Source of the DNA: Vibrio hangzhouensis
Lineage (GTDB): Bacteria > Pseudomonadota > Gammaproteobacteria > Enterobacterales > Vibrionaceae
DNA length: 64,000 nucleotides
Assembly: GCF_900107935.1 (NCBI RefSeq)
Contig: NZ_FNVG01000005.1
Coordinates: 124,001-188,000, forward strand
Direction: 5' to 3'
In this document: piece by piece, positions 26,695-34,782 of the stretch
Numbering within the stretch: position 1 is the stretch's first letter
Layout: every line of letters starts with the position of its first letter
Position numbers and translations under genes: made by a program
Notes under the pieces: generated by a model
What the model saw: the letters and a program-made list of their open reading frames with translations, nothing else
What the model was told of the DNA's origin: nothing
The model's database searches: none

Positions 26695-27867
26695 ATGAAA
26701 CAAATGAAAATTCCCGCTACTTACATGCGTGGAGGTACCAGTAAAGGGGTGTTCTTTAGTTTGCAGGATTTGCCTAAAGAAGCAAAGCAACCGGGCCCCG
26801 CTCGTGACAAGCTGTTGATGCGCGTGATCGGCAGCCCGGACCCTTATGCCAAACAGATTGATGGCATGGGAGGGGCGACATCCAGTACCAGCAAAACGGT
26901 GATTGTCTCTAAAAGCGAAAAAGAAGGTCATGACATAGACTATCTGTTCGGCCAGGTGTCAATCGATAAGGCGTTTGTCGACTGGAGTGGAAACTGCGGT
27001 AACCTCTCTGCTGCAGTGGGTCCTTTTGCGGTACACAGTGGGCTCATCGATGCGGAGAAGCTTCCAGTGAACGGGATTGCTGAGATTACCATCTGGCAGG
27101 GTAATATTGGCAAGACCATTATTGCCAAGGTTCCCATGGTTGATGGCGAAGTCCAGGAATTGGGTGACTTCGAGCTGGATGGTGTGACGTTTCCGGCTGC
27201 TGAAATCAGTGTGGAATTTGTTGACCCAAGTGACAGTTCAGGATCCATGTTTCCAACCGGAAATCTGGTGGATGATCTTAATGTCCCCGATGTTGGTACT
27301 TTCAACGCAACCCTCATCAACGCCGGTATCCCAACGATTTTTATTGATGCTACTGAGTTGGGACTCAAAGGGACTGAACTTCAGGAGCAGATCAACGGCG
27401 ATCAGAACTGGCTGAACAAGTTTGAAACGATTCGAGCTCATGGTGCAATGAAAATGGGGCTAATTGATTCGTTGGAACAAGCCGCAACCCGTCAACACAC
27501 TCCTAAGGTCGCGTTTGTTTCCAAACCCAAAGACTACCAATCATCCAGTGACAAGCCGATCCAAGCGGAGGACGTAGACCTTCTCGTTCGCGCTATGTCT
27601 ATGGGGCAGCTTCATCATGCAATGATGGGGACGGCTGCCGTTGCCATTGCTTGCGCTGCAAGCGTTGAGGGAACGATTGTGAACCTCGCGGCTGGAGGAG
27701 GAGAAAGAGACACTGTCACGTTTGGCCATCCTTCTGGCATTTTGAAGGTTGGGGCCATTGCCTCGAAAACGGAAACTGGCTGGGCTGTAGAGAAAGCCAT
27801 TATGAGTCGAAGCGCTAGAATCCTTATGGAAGGTTGGGTTCGTGTGCCTTCGGGAACTATGAACTAA
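26695..27867 (+). CDS. prpF: 2-methylaconitate cis-trans isomerase (PrpF)
   Basis: This 390-residue protein has the diaminopimelate-epimerase-like fold of PrpF. The N-terminus KIPATYMRGGTSKGVFF, the DGMGGATSSTSKTVIV stretch and WSGNCGNLSAAVGPFA are hallmarks. It isomerises the product of AcnD so that aconitase B can complete the hydration. It lies 15 bases after acnD behind CTGGAGGGAATAA and 21 bases before prpE. Confidence 0.95.
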   Translation: MKQMKIPATYMRGGTSKGVFFSLQDLPKEAKQPGPARDKLLMRVIGSPDPYAKQIDGMGGATSSTSKTVIVSKSEKEGHDIDYLFGQVSIDKAFVDWSGNCGNLSAAVGPFAVHSGLIDAEKLPVNGIAEITIWQGNIGKTIIAKVPMVDGEVQELGDFELDGVTFPAAEISVEFVDPSDSSGSMFPTGNLVDDLNVPDVGTFNATLINAGIPTIFIDATELGLKGTELQEQINGDQNWLNKFETIRAHGAMKMGLIDSLEQAATRQHTPKVAFVSKPKDYQSSSDKPIQAEDVDLLVRAMSMGQLHHAMMGTAAVAIACAASVEGTIVNLAAGGGERDTVTFGHPSGILKVGAIASKTETGWAVEKAIMSRSARILMEGWVRVPSGTMN

Positions 27868-27888
27868 AGACATATTGGAGGATACATT

Positions 27889-29769
27889 ATGTCTGAATAT
27901 CAGAAGCAATATCAGTGGGCGGAACAGCAGCCAGAAGCCTTTTGGCAGGAACAGTCAAAACAGATTGACTGGTTCGAGGCTCCAAAGACAATTCTTGAGA
28001 AGGATGAGAATGGCATTGAGCGTTGGTTCCCCGATGGTGTGATGAACACAGCATGGCTTGCTCTGGATTACCATTGTGAGCAAGGTCGCGGGGATAATAC
28101 GGCACTGATCTATGACTCTCCGGTGACTGGGATCAAGCAAACCTATAGTTATGTAGAGTTAAGAGACCGGGTAGCAAAAATAGCGGGAATGCTAGCCAAG
28201 CAGGGAGTGACGAAAGGCGATCGCGTTGTTATCTACATGCCCATGATTCCTGAAGCGGCGATGGCTATGTTGGCGTGTGCACGACTGGGGGCAATTCATT
28301 CGGTGGTGTTTGGTGGCTTTGCGCCTAACGAACTTGCGGTGCGTATCGAAGATGCCGAGCCGAAAGTGATCATGACCGCCTCCTGCGGTATCGAAATTAA
28401 CAAAGTGCTGCCGTATAAACCTCTGGTTGATAAAGCAATTATGGATAGCCGCTGGAAGCCTGAAAAGGTGTTTGTGCTTCAGCGACCACAGTGTGAAGCC
28501 GAACTGAGTCAGAAGCGGGATCTCAATTGGGCCGAGGAATATCAAAATTCTCTTCCACACGGCTGTGTTCCAGTACTGGCTACTGATCCTCTGTATATTC
28601 TTTATACATCAGGCACTACAGGCAAGCCCAAAGGAGTGGTGCGTGATAACGGTGGGCATGCAGTTGCCATGAAGTATTCTATGAAGGCCGTCTATGACAT
28701 GCCTACCGATGGCGTATTTTGGGCGGCATCTGATGTAGGTTGGGTGGTGGGGCACTCATACATTGTTTATGCCCCGTTGATACATGGCTGTACCTCGATA
28801 TTGTTTGAGGGAAAACCAGTGAGAACACCTGACCCTGGCGCGTTTTGGCGTGTGTGCGAGGAATACAAGGTTCGTGTTTTATTCTCAGCACCGACCGCAT
28901 TCAGAGCCATCAAGAAAGAAGATCCTGATGCTGTTGAGCTGAAGAAATACAACCTTGATAGCCTGAAAAGCATTTTTATGGCAGGGGAGCGTCTTGATCC
29001 ACCAACTCTGGAATGGGTAGAAAGCCATGCTGAAAAGCCTGTGATTGATCACTGGTGGCAGACAGAGACGGGCTGGGCTATCTCATCTAATCCCGTCGGT
29101 ATTGAGCCAATGCCAGTGAAAGCGGGCTCTTCAACAAAACCCAGCCCAGGCTTCAAAGTGGAAATATTGAATGAACTGGGTGAACCAGTGGGAGCGAATC
29201 AACAAGGTTTTGTGTCTCTTAAGCGGCCATTACCACCAAGTTGTCTCACCACCGTATGGCGTAACCACGACCGATATGAATCTGGCTATTTGAGCCAGTT
29301 TGAGGGCTACTATGTCTCAGGCGATGGTGGATATCTGGATGAAGATGGTTATCTATTTATCATGGGTCGAGTGGACGATGTAATCAACGTTGCGGGTCAC
29401 AGGCTTTCGACCGGTGAAATGGAGGAAATTGTAGGTGGTCATCCGGCCATTGCCGAGTGCGCTGTGGTTGGCGTTCATGATGATTTGAAAGGGCAGTTGC
29501 CATTGGGACTGGTTGTACTCAAAGATGGTGTTAAAGTCGATAGTGACCAGTTAGAAACAGAACTCGTCGGCAAAGTACGTCAGGAGATAGGAGCCGTGGC
29601 ATGCTTCAAACATGCTTTGGTTGTTGAAAGACTCCCTAAAACCCGATCGGGAAAAATATTGCGCCGTGTTATTCGTCAAATAGCCGATGGTAAAACCTAT
29701 ACAGTTCCATCGACTATTGATGATCCAACGAGCTTATCTGAAATCGAGAAGGTCTTGCATACCAACTAA
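27889..29769 (+). CDS. prpE: Propionyl-CoA synthetase (PrpE)
   Basis: This 626-residue adenylate-forming enzyme activates propionate to propionyl-CoA. It has the ATP-binding loop YTSGTTGKPKG, WWQTETGW, the hinge motif GRVDDVINVAGHRLSTGEME and the late catalytic Lys589 in RSGKILRR, the usual site of reversible acetylation. The start follows TTGGAGGATACATT. It is the last gene of the operon and only nine bases from the end of a convergent small gene, with no clear terminator between them. Confidence 0.95.
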   Translation: MSEYQKQYQWAEQQPEAFWQEQSKQIDWFEAPKTILEKDENGIERWFPDGVMNTAWLALDYHCEQGRGDNTALIYDSPVTGIKQTYSYVELRDRVAKIAGMLAKQGVTKGDRVVIYMPMIPEAAMAMLACARLGAIHSVVFGGFAPNELAVRIEDAEPKVIMTASCGIEINKVLPYKPLVDKAIMDSRWKPEKVFVLQRPQCEAELSQKRDLNWAEEYQNSLPHGCVPVLATDPLYILYTSGTTGKPKGVVRDNGGHAVAMKYSMKAVYDMPTDGVFWAASDVGWVVGHSYIVYAPLIHGCTSILFEGKPVRTPDPGAFWRVCEEYKVRVLFSAPTAFRAIKKEDPDAVELKKYNLDSLKSIFMAGERLDPPTLEWVESHAEKPVIDHWWQTETGWAISSNPVGIEPMPVKAGSSTKPSPGFKVEILNELGEPVGANQQGFVSLKRPLPPSCLTTVWRNHDRYESGYLSQFEGYYVSGDGGYLDEDGYLFIMGRVDDVINVAGHRLSTGEMEEIVGGHPAIAECAVVGVHDDLKGQLPLGLVVLKDGVKVDSDQLETELVGKVRQEIGAVACFKHALVVERLPKTRSGKILRRVIRQIADGKTYTVPSTIDDPTSLSEIEKVLHTN

Positions 29770-29778
29770 AGGATTATT

Positions 29779-30111
29779 TTAATTGTCAAAAGGAACCGAG
29801 CTCATTTGCCACATTCGTAGCACATGGTTTGGTTCCTCACAGCGACCAAATAATATTTGGTATTTGGGAATAAACGGCTCACCAATATAGGTTGTTCGAC
29901 TGAACTTGGTTGTTTTCAAGTCGACTTGTGTGACGACACGACCCTTAAAATTCTGAAAGATGACGAACTGTTCACTTTGATAGACCAGTTGCTCGTGGTA
30001 ATACCAAAAGTGGTCTTTCGTTGCATCGAGCGTGCATTTGAGTGGTAAAGATGCGTAAGAGAGAGGTACCAAAAACAATAATGTAATGATCGCCAGCACG
30101 AGTGCTTTCAT
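29779..30111 (-). CDS. Small secreted protein of unknown function
   Basis: This 110-residue protein starts with a clear signal peptide (MKALVLAIITLLFLVPLSYAS, cleavage after SYA), so the mature part of about 90 residues is periplasmic or exported. It contains two cysteines (one just after the signal, one near the C-terminus) that may form a disulfide, and many aromatic residues, in a pattern suggesting a beta-rich fold. I do not recognise the family. It is convergent with prpE and monocistronic. Confidence 0.75.
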   Translation of the reverse strand: MKALVLAIITLLFLVPLSYASLPLKCTLDATKDHFWYYHEQLVYQSEQFVIFQNFKGRVVTQVDLKTTKFSRTTYIGEPFIPKYQILFGRCEEPNHVLRMWQMSSVPFDN

Positions 30112-30289
30112 AGACCAGTCCCCATAAGTTTCCTTTTAGTATAGACAGGTTGGATGTATCACAATGGCCTAACAGCGATATCAATAACCATTCCTTAGTT
30201 TTTTTTATTTGCACATGCCTGACAAAACCCTCACACTAGGCGTACATTTGTAAACCTTTTGCTGTTTTAGTAACAAATTACTCTGCTAT

Positions 30290-30784
30290 ATGATTGATTT
30301 AAAATTTAAAGTTCGGTCTGCAACGTCCGGCGATCTGGAAACGCTGAATGATTTAATGTACGAACTGCATGACCACCATCAACAAGCAGTACCAGAAGAT
30401 TTTAAAACTGCGGCAGAAATTCAGCAGGAAAAGAGCATATCGCGCTATTTGGACTCTCCAGATTGCATCGTATTAGTTGCGGAAAGTAAAGGTAAAGGGA
30501 TATCTGAACAGATACTCGGATTTGTCACTGCTCAGTTTTGTGAACTGATTTCTCCGATAAGTCAGTCGTGTTTGATTGGCAATATTGATGAACTGTTTGT
30601 TGAACCAGATTGTCGAAATTCAGGTATAGCCAGTGCTCTACTTAAAGAAGCACAGGTTCGCCTGAAAGAACTTGGTGCTGTGCAGTTGATGGTCGAAGTC
30701 TGGGACTTTAATCAACCTGCTCTCGGTTTATACAAAAATGAGGGGTTTGTTCCTCATATTCATTGTCTTAGAAAAAAAATCTAA
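30290..30784 (+). CDS. GNAT-family N-acetyltransferase
   Basis: This 164-residue protein has the GNAT fold: an N-terminal KVRSATSGDLETLNDL strand-helix, the central strand IGNIDELFVEP followed by the acetyl-CoA loop DCRNSGIASALLKEA (motif A), and a C-terminal VEVWDFNQPALGLYKNEGF stretch. The substrate is unknown. No good ribosome-binding sequence precedes the ATG. The next gene begins 13 bases after the stop if its GTG start is correct. Confidence 0.88.
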   Translation: MIDLKFKVRSATSGDLETLNDLMYELHDHHQQAVPEDFKTAAEIQQEKSISRYLDSPDCIVLVAESKGKGISEQILGFVTAQFCELISPISQSCLIGNIDELFVEPDCRNSGIASALLKEAQVRLKELGAVQLMVEVWDFNQPALGLYKNEGFVPHIHCLRKKI

Positions 30785-30797
30785 ATTAGGTACGTTT

Positions 30798-32327
30798 GTG
30801 ACTCAAATTTTGAGCCATTTTGTTTGTGCGCTTTTGCTTGCGTTTTTATCAATATATCAGAGTGCAGCGTCTGCCAATGAGATTGGCTCTGCTGACACAC
30901 GATCAGTCAGTTCGACCGACTTCAGTGTTAAGCCGGTGCACAATTCACAACAATTTGATGACAGGCCTCTTGAGCCCTCAATCAAGGGGTCGCTTTGTCT
31001 CGTTCGTTCTGACGATAGATTGTTATTGGTGGATGAAATTCTCACCGGAAAACTGTCATTGCCTGGCGGGACGATAGAAAATAACGAAAACCCCCGACTG
31101 ACAGCGCAACGAGAAACCTGGGAAGAAGCCGGGTTGGTTGTGAATGTTGGCCGCGAGGTCGGCCGGACCGAGCATGCTGTCTTTTATGAGTGTCAGGTAG
31201 AGTCTGACATTATTGCTTACAGTGAATCCAATTTCGGCCGTGGTGTCGAGTTACCAATCTATTTTGCACCCCATTTTGGGGTTGAAATCCGCAGTGCTTA
31301 TTTGCTTGCACCCAAATCGGTTATCCCCAGAGAGTATCGCTATCCCAAGCAATGGCCGTTGGTTAAGCAGATGTACGCTATGTTGGATAACCAACCTGTC
31401 AACTACGTCGAAAACTTAATCGAGTCTGCCCCAGGCATACATCAGATTGAACTCTTCTGGCTGGCAAGTACTCAACAAGCATTGATTGAAGGTCCTGCGT
31501 GGATACAGGAACTGGTTTTGCTAGGTGGCAATCTGGTATACCTGTTGGTTCAGCCTTTGTTGTTGATTGCTTTTTTACCCCTGTTTATATGGCTATGGGG
31601 GAGGCATTTTATGGCGCAGTTGATGTTTGCAGTGGCTGCTACCTCGCTATTCATTCTTGTGGCAAAGCAGGGTTTCGGATTTCCGGTTCCGCACGCTTAT
31701 CTACCGACGATTAACTATAGTGAACGTTCAGGTTTCAGTTTTCCTGATTTGATGATGGCAAACTGGATTTGCATTTCAACCATTGTCGTCAGCCAGATTA
31801 ATGCCCGGCATATCGCTAAATTTTCCATATTTGCATTCTTGGTCACAGTGTTACTTGCGTTCTACCAGTTTATGAGCGGCGGTGCATTCCTATCCGATAT
31901 GTTTGTCGGAGCAATCATTGGGGCATCGGTAGCGTGGCACTTTATACGTCATCACTTCAGCCTGACTGTCAGCGAGGACTATACTTTTACGCAGACTAAA
32001 GTATGGGTCGTGCTGACTGGCATTGCCGCCCTCATCACTTACATTTGGCAGTATCCGTGTTTTTTAAGTTGGTTAGCTTTGTGCCTGGGGATGTTGCTCT
32101 TCTCTGTGGCAAGCAGTTACTGTCCGCCTCGGTCTAGGATGTGCTTAAAAGAATTGTTAACGTCGCTGTTGCTTATACTAGTTACGCTATTTGGTTATTT
32201 CTATTTGGAACAAACGATATCTTACAGTGGATTGGGGACGTTAATACTCAAAACCTTAGTCATACCACTTATGATTGCCATTCCCGCCGTAGTGATGGTT
32301 ATTTTTCGTCGAACTATACTCAAGTAA
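30798..32327 (+). CDS. NUDIX hydrolase fused to a PAP2-like membrane domain
   Basis: This protein of about 509 residues has a signal-like hydrophobic N-terminus, a NUDIX domain with a full box (GTIENNE, then RETWEEAG), a linker, and a C-terminal half with about seven membrane helices resembling the PAP2 phosphatase domain. The usual PAP2 residues are not evident: where KxxxxxxRP, PSGH and SRxxxxxHxxSD are expected I see KQGFGFPVP, SGFSFPDL and SGGAFLSD, so the phosphatase site looks degenerate. The GTG at 30798 follows TTAGG at good spacing; an ATG at 30738 would overlap the GNAT gene by 47 bases. Fusions of this type are known in Vibrio. A role in cell-envelope lipid or nucleotide turnover is inferred. 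The last codons lie inside a palindromic repeat. Confidence 0.8.
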   Translation: MTQILSHFVCALLLAFLSIYQSAASANEIGSADTRSVSSTDFSVKPVHNSQQFDDRPLEPSIKGSLCLVRSDDRLLLVDEILTGKLSLPGGTIENNENPRLTAQRETWEEAGLVVNVGREVGRTEHAVFYECQVESDIIAYSESNFGRGVELPIYFAPHFGVEIRSAYLLAPKSVIPREYRYPKQWPLVKQMYAMLDNQPVNYVENLIESAPGIHQIELFWLASTQQALIEGPAWIQELVLLGGNLVYLLVQPLLLIAFLPLFIWLWGRHFMAQLMFAVAATSLFILVAKQGFGFPVPHAYLPTINYSERSGFSFPDLMMANWICISTIVVSQINARHIAKFSIFAFLVTVLLAFYQFMSGGAFLSDMFVGAIIGASVAWHFIRHHFSLTVSEDYTFTQTKVWVVLTGIAALITYIWQYPCFLSWLALCLGMLLFSVASSYCPPRSRMCLKELLTSLLLILVTLFGYFYLEQTISYSGLGTLILKTLVIPLMIAIPAVVMVIFRRTILK

Positions 32328-32469
32328 ACTCGCCCTATGGGAGCTCATCAAGGTGCCCATTTCTGCGCCAAATAGTTTCGAAAGGGAATACCATTCCTTC
32401 AACTATTTTCCTTGAACTGAACACCTTGATGAAGCTCTGAGTCCTGCATCTTGAGATCACTTGAGTATA
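32315..32469. repeat. Nested palindromic intergenic repeat of about 155 bases
   Basis: The ends are exact inverted repeats, TATACTCAAGT (32315-32325) and ACTTGAGTATA (32459-32469). Inside lie GAGCTCATCAAGGTG (32341-32355) with CACCTTGATGAAGCTC (32422-32437), then AAATAGTT (32370-32377) with AACTATTT (32401-32408), and a final GGAAT/ATTCC hairpin. The whole unit can fold as one long, interrupted stem. The stop codon of the NUDIX-PAP2 gene lies within the left end. It resembles the ERIC-like or MITE-like repeats of Vibrio genomes. Confidence 0.75.
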
Positions 32470-32484
32470 AGTCTCATTAATAAA

Positions 32485-32510
32485 AAAAGGTCTGAATAAT
32501 CAGACCTTTT
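32485..32510. terminator. Bidirectional terminator
   Basis: AAAAGGTCTGA at 32485-32495 pairs with TCAGACCTTTT at 32500-32510 across the loop ATAA. It separates the NUDIX-PAP2 gene and the convergent symporter gene. Confidence 0.88.
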
Positions 32511-32568
32511 ACGTTGTTGTTTGTATGCGGTTAATTGAGCCTGATGTCAGGGGTTAACCTAAATATAC

Positions 32569-33936
32569 TTATGCGGTCACCGCGCTGTTTTTTTGCGCAG
32601 ACATGGCAGCAAAGTACAGACGGGTCTCTTCGATAACCACTCGTCTTAATAGAATCAGGCCAATCAAATTCGGTACCGCCATGAGACCATTTACGATATC
32701 CGCGATTATCCAAATCATATCCAGATGAAGGAAGGCACCAGAGGCGACTAAACCGACAAAGATAATTTTATAAGGCAGGACTGCTTTGGTACCCATCAGG
32801 AAAACAACACAACGTTCACCATAGTAGTTCCAGCCCAGAATGGTAGTGAAAGCGAAGAAAATAAGACCGATAGAGACAAGCAAAGGCCCTACTGTGTCAG
32901 CGTTAAGACCAACAGCAAACGCATGTGTGGTCATCGCCGCACCGGCAAAGTCGCTTTGCCAGGCACCAGTAAGGATCAGTGCCAGACCTGTCATGGTGCA
33001 GATAATAATGGTGTCAATAAATGTACCCGTCATGGAGATAAGCCCCTGACGCACACAACTGTCGGTCTTTGCTGCGGCCGCCGCCATGGGAGCACTTCCC
33101 AAGCCACTTTCGTTTGAAAAGACACCACGAGCGATACCTGACTGGATGGCGAGCATAATGCTGGCACCAACGAAACCACCGGTCGCAGCGGTGCTTGTAA
33201 ATGCAGAAACTACAACGAGTTCGATTGCCGCTAGTAACTGGTCTGCATTCATAATAATGACGCTTAAACAGGCCAAGACATAGAATACCGCCATGGTTGG
33301 AACCACTTTACCAGCAACGTTTGCAATAGATTTGATGCCGCCCAGCGTGACAAATGCGACCAAAAGAGTCAGCACTGATGCGGATATTTCTCTGGAAATA
33401 CCAAATGAAATCTCGCTGGCGTCAAGGATTGCGTTGACTTGTGGGAAGGTGCCGATACCAAAACATGCAACACCAAGAGCAAATACCGCAAACATAACTG
33501 CGAGAAACTTGGACCCAACACCATCTAACAGATAGTACATCGGGCCACCAAGCATCTGACCATTGGCGTCTGTTTTTCGGTACTTTACAGCCAGTAAGCA
33601 TTCGGCGTACTTAGTTGCCATGCCAAACAGTGCTGCCAACCACATCCAGAAAAGGGCACCGGGGCCACCCAACTTGATTGCGGTCGCAACACCAACAATG
33701 TTGCCTGTACCAATGGTTGCGGAAAGAGCTGTACACAAAGCGGCAAAACTGGACACATCACCGTTGCCAGATTTGTCTCTAGAAAATACCAACTTCAGTG
33801 CGGTTGGTAAGTGGCGGAACTGCAGTAGTCCGAGCTTGAATGTAAAATAAACACCTGTACCGACAAGCAAAATGAGCAGTGGTGGTCCCCACACAAAAGA
33901 GTCGATGGCTTGCAGTAAAGATTGAAGGTCGTTCAT
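32569..33936 (-). CDS. Sodium:alanine/glycine symporter (AGCS family)
   Basis: This 455-residue membrane protein has about ten helices and AGCS signatures: TALSATIGTGNIVGVATAIKLGGPGALFWMW, GPMYYL, and RGVFSNESGLGSAPMAAA. It imports alanine or glycine with sodium. The start follows AAGGGGAAACC. A tandem glycine riboswitch occupies the leader from 34320 to 34081, which points to glycine as a substrate or signal; the V. cholerae gene with the same leader is of the same family. Expression is controlled at the RNA level and perhaps through a hairpin that pairs with the ribosome-binding sequence. Confidence 0.94.
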   Translation of the reverse strand: MNDLQSLLQAIDSFVWGPPLLILLVGTGVYFTFKLGLLQFRHLPTALKLVFSRDKSGNGDVSSFAALCTALSATIGTGNIVGVATAIKLGGPGALFWMWLAALFGMATKYAECLLAVKYRKTDANGQMLGGPMYYLLDGVGSKFLAVMFAVFALGVACFGIGTFPQVNAILDASEISFGISREISASVLTLLVAFVTLGGIKSIANVAGKVVPTMAVFYVLACLSVIIMNADQLLAAIELVVVSAFTSTAATGGFVGASIMLAIQSGIARGVFSNESGLGSAPMAAAAAKTDSCVRQGLISMTGTFIDTIIICTMTGLALILTGAWQSDFAGAAMTTHAFAVGLNADTVGPLLVSIGLIFFAFTTILGWNYYGERCVVFLMGTKAVLPYKIIFVGLVASGAFLHLDMIWIIADIVNGLMAVPNLIGLILLRRVVIEETRLYFAAMSAQKNSAVTA

Positions 33937-33941
33937 GGTTT

Positions 33942-33968
33942 CCCCTTAATAAAACAAAACTTAAGGAG
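33942..33968 (-). promoter_or_regulatory. Hairpin covering the ribosome-binding site of the AGCS gene
   Basis: Read leftwards, CTCCTTAA (33968-33961) can pair with TTAAGGGG (33949-33942), the ribosome-binding sequence, five bases before the ATG. It is a candidate expression platform for the riboswitch at the level of translation. Confidence 0.55.
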
Positions 33969-34080
33969 AAGAGAGAAAGGGCAGTAATAATTTGGTATAC
34001 AACCAAAATGATCACTACTCGATATTGTACCAGGGCGACAAATTGTCACCGACTAAATATGAGTTATTGCGTTGCTTTTC

Positions 34081-34320
34081 TCTCCTCTGTCCTTTTGCCT
34101 GAGAGTTTCACTCATCATTTGAAATGAGCTTGCTCCTTCGGCGACCGATTTAACGGTTCTCTCCAGAGGTTCCTCCAACTACAGTCCTCGCTTTGTCTCT
34201 ATCAAAAAGATAAAGTCTGATTTCTCAGAATAAAGCACCTGAAAGATTTACTTCTTCGGCGGGTAATGCTAACCATATGTTAATATATGGTTAATAACCA
34301 CTCTCCTGCAGTCTTCAACG
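34081..34320 (-). ncRNA. Tandem glycine riboswitch
   Basis: Read leftwards, two glycine aptamers lie in a row. Aptamer I (34320-34177) shows CAGGAGAGTGG, CCGCCGAAGAAGTAAATC, TTTCAGGTGC and GAGGAC. Aptamer II (34176-34081) shows AACCTCTGGAGAGAACC, CGCCGAAGGAGCAAGC, AACTCTCAGGCAAAAGGAC and AGAGG. The order, the short linker GTAGTTGGAGGAACC and the core motifs match the classic Vibrio cholerae element. The control target is the AGCS symporter 145 bases downstream. Aptamer I contains an extra folded insertion at 34190-34236. Whether glycine turns the gene on or off cannot be read here. Confidence 0.96.
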
Positions 34321-34541
34321 GAACAAATATCTAATGTATAGATAATCTGTGACCGCAATCCTATCGTAATTAAAAACTAATGTCATGAATAATTTTACAA
34401 TTTATCTGTCGACGCAAGCGCCTTGAAAAGTTCCCTCAGGTATAATTGAACATGTTTCTGACTTTTCGCATGGTGTTGTGCGTTAAAGTGATGAGTAGTA
34501 AAGTTAACTCTCTGGAAACTGGCAACTTTATGCCCATGTCA

Positions 34542-34575
34542 CCTGCATCTTGAGGTTGTTTTGGGATAGTCACAT
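34542..34575 (+). repeat. Possible fragment of the palindromic repeat at 32315-32469
   Basis: CCTGCATCTTGAG at 34542-34554 is identical to 32443-32455, and the following TTTTGGGATAGTCAC resembles CACTTGAGTATAAGTC of the repeat end. It may be a decayed half-copy, placed just before the small membrane-protein gene. Confidence 0.4.
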
Positions 34576-34590
34576 GCAAGGGAGAGGAAT

Positions 34591-34749
34591 ATGACTCGAT
34601 TAATTGCTATTGCGTTCCTGGTCGCTCTGGCGTTTTTTCTGTTCCGGTATCGAACCAATGAAAAAGTTCAGAAAGGTGTGGTCATAGCGGTAGTCTCAGC
34701 TTTCATAATCTATACAGTGACCCTAGTGGTCACAGAACTACTCCGGTAG
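34591..34749 (+). CDS. Small membrane protein, 52 residues
   Basis: This short gene starts at an ATG preceded by AAGGGAGAGGAAT, a strong ribosome-binding sequence. The product has two hydrophobic segments (about 4-18 and 30-50) joined by a polar loop RYRTNEKVQKG. I do not recognise the family. It lies 33 bases before a gene for a membrane-anchored coiled-coil protein and is probably in the same transcript. The segments and spacing suggest a hairpin in the inner membrane. Confidence 0.7.
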   Translation: MTRLIAIAFLVALAFFLFRYRTNEKVQKGVVIAVVSAFIIYTVTLVVTELLR

Positions 34750-34782
34750 GCATAATTACAAGGCTCTCTATAAGAGGTTAGA

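Noticed and set aside
26479..26931. Open frame of 150 codons opposite the acnD-prpF junction
   Set aside because: It crosses two confident genes and has no ribosome-binding sequence or recognisable pattern.
26940..27368. Open frame of 142 codons opposite prpF
   Set aside because: Ser/Pro-rich shadow of a conserved gene.
32315..32469. Possible CRISPR or attC site
   Set aside because: There is one nested palindrome, not a series of direct repeats with spacers, and no integron-type core sites or cassettes are present.
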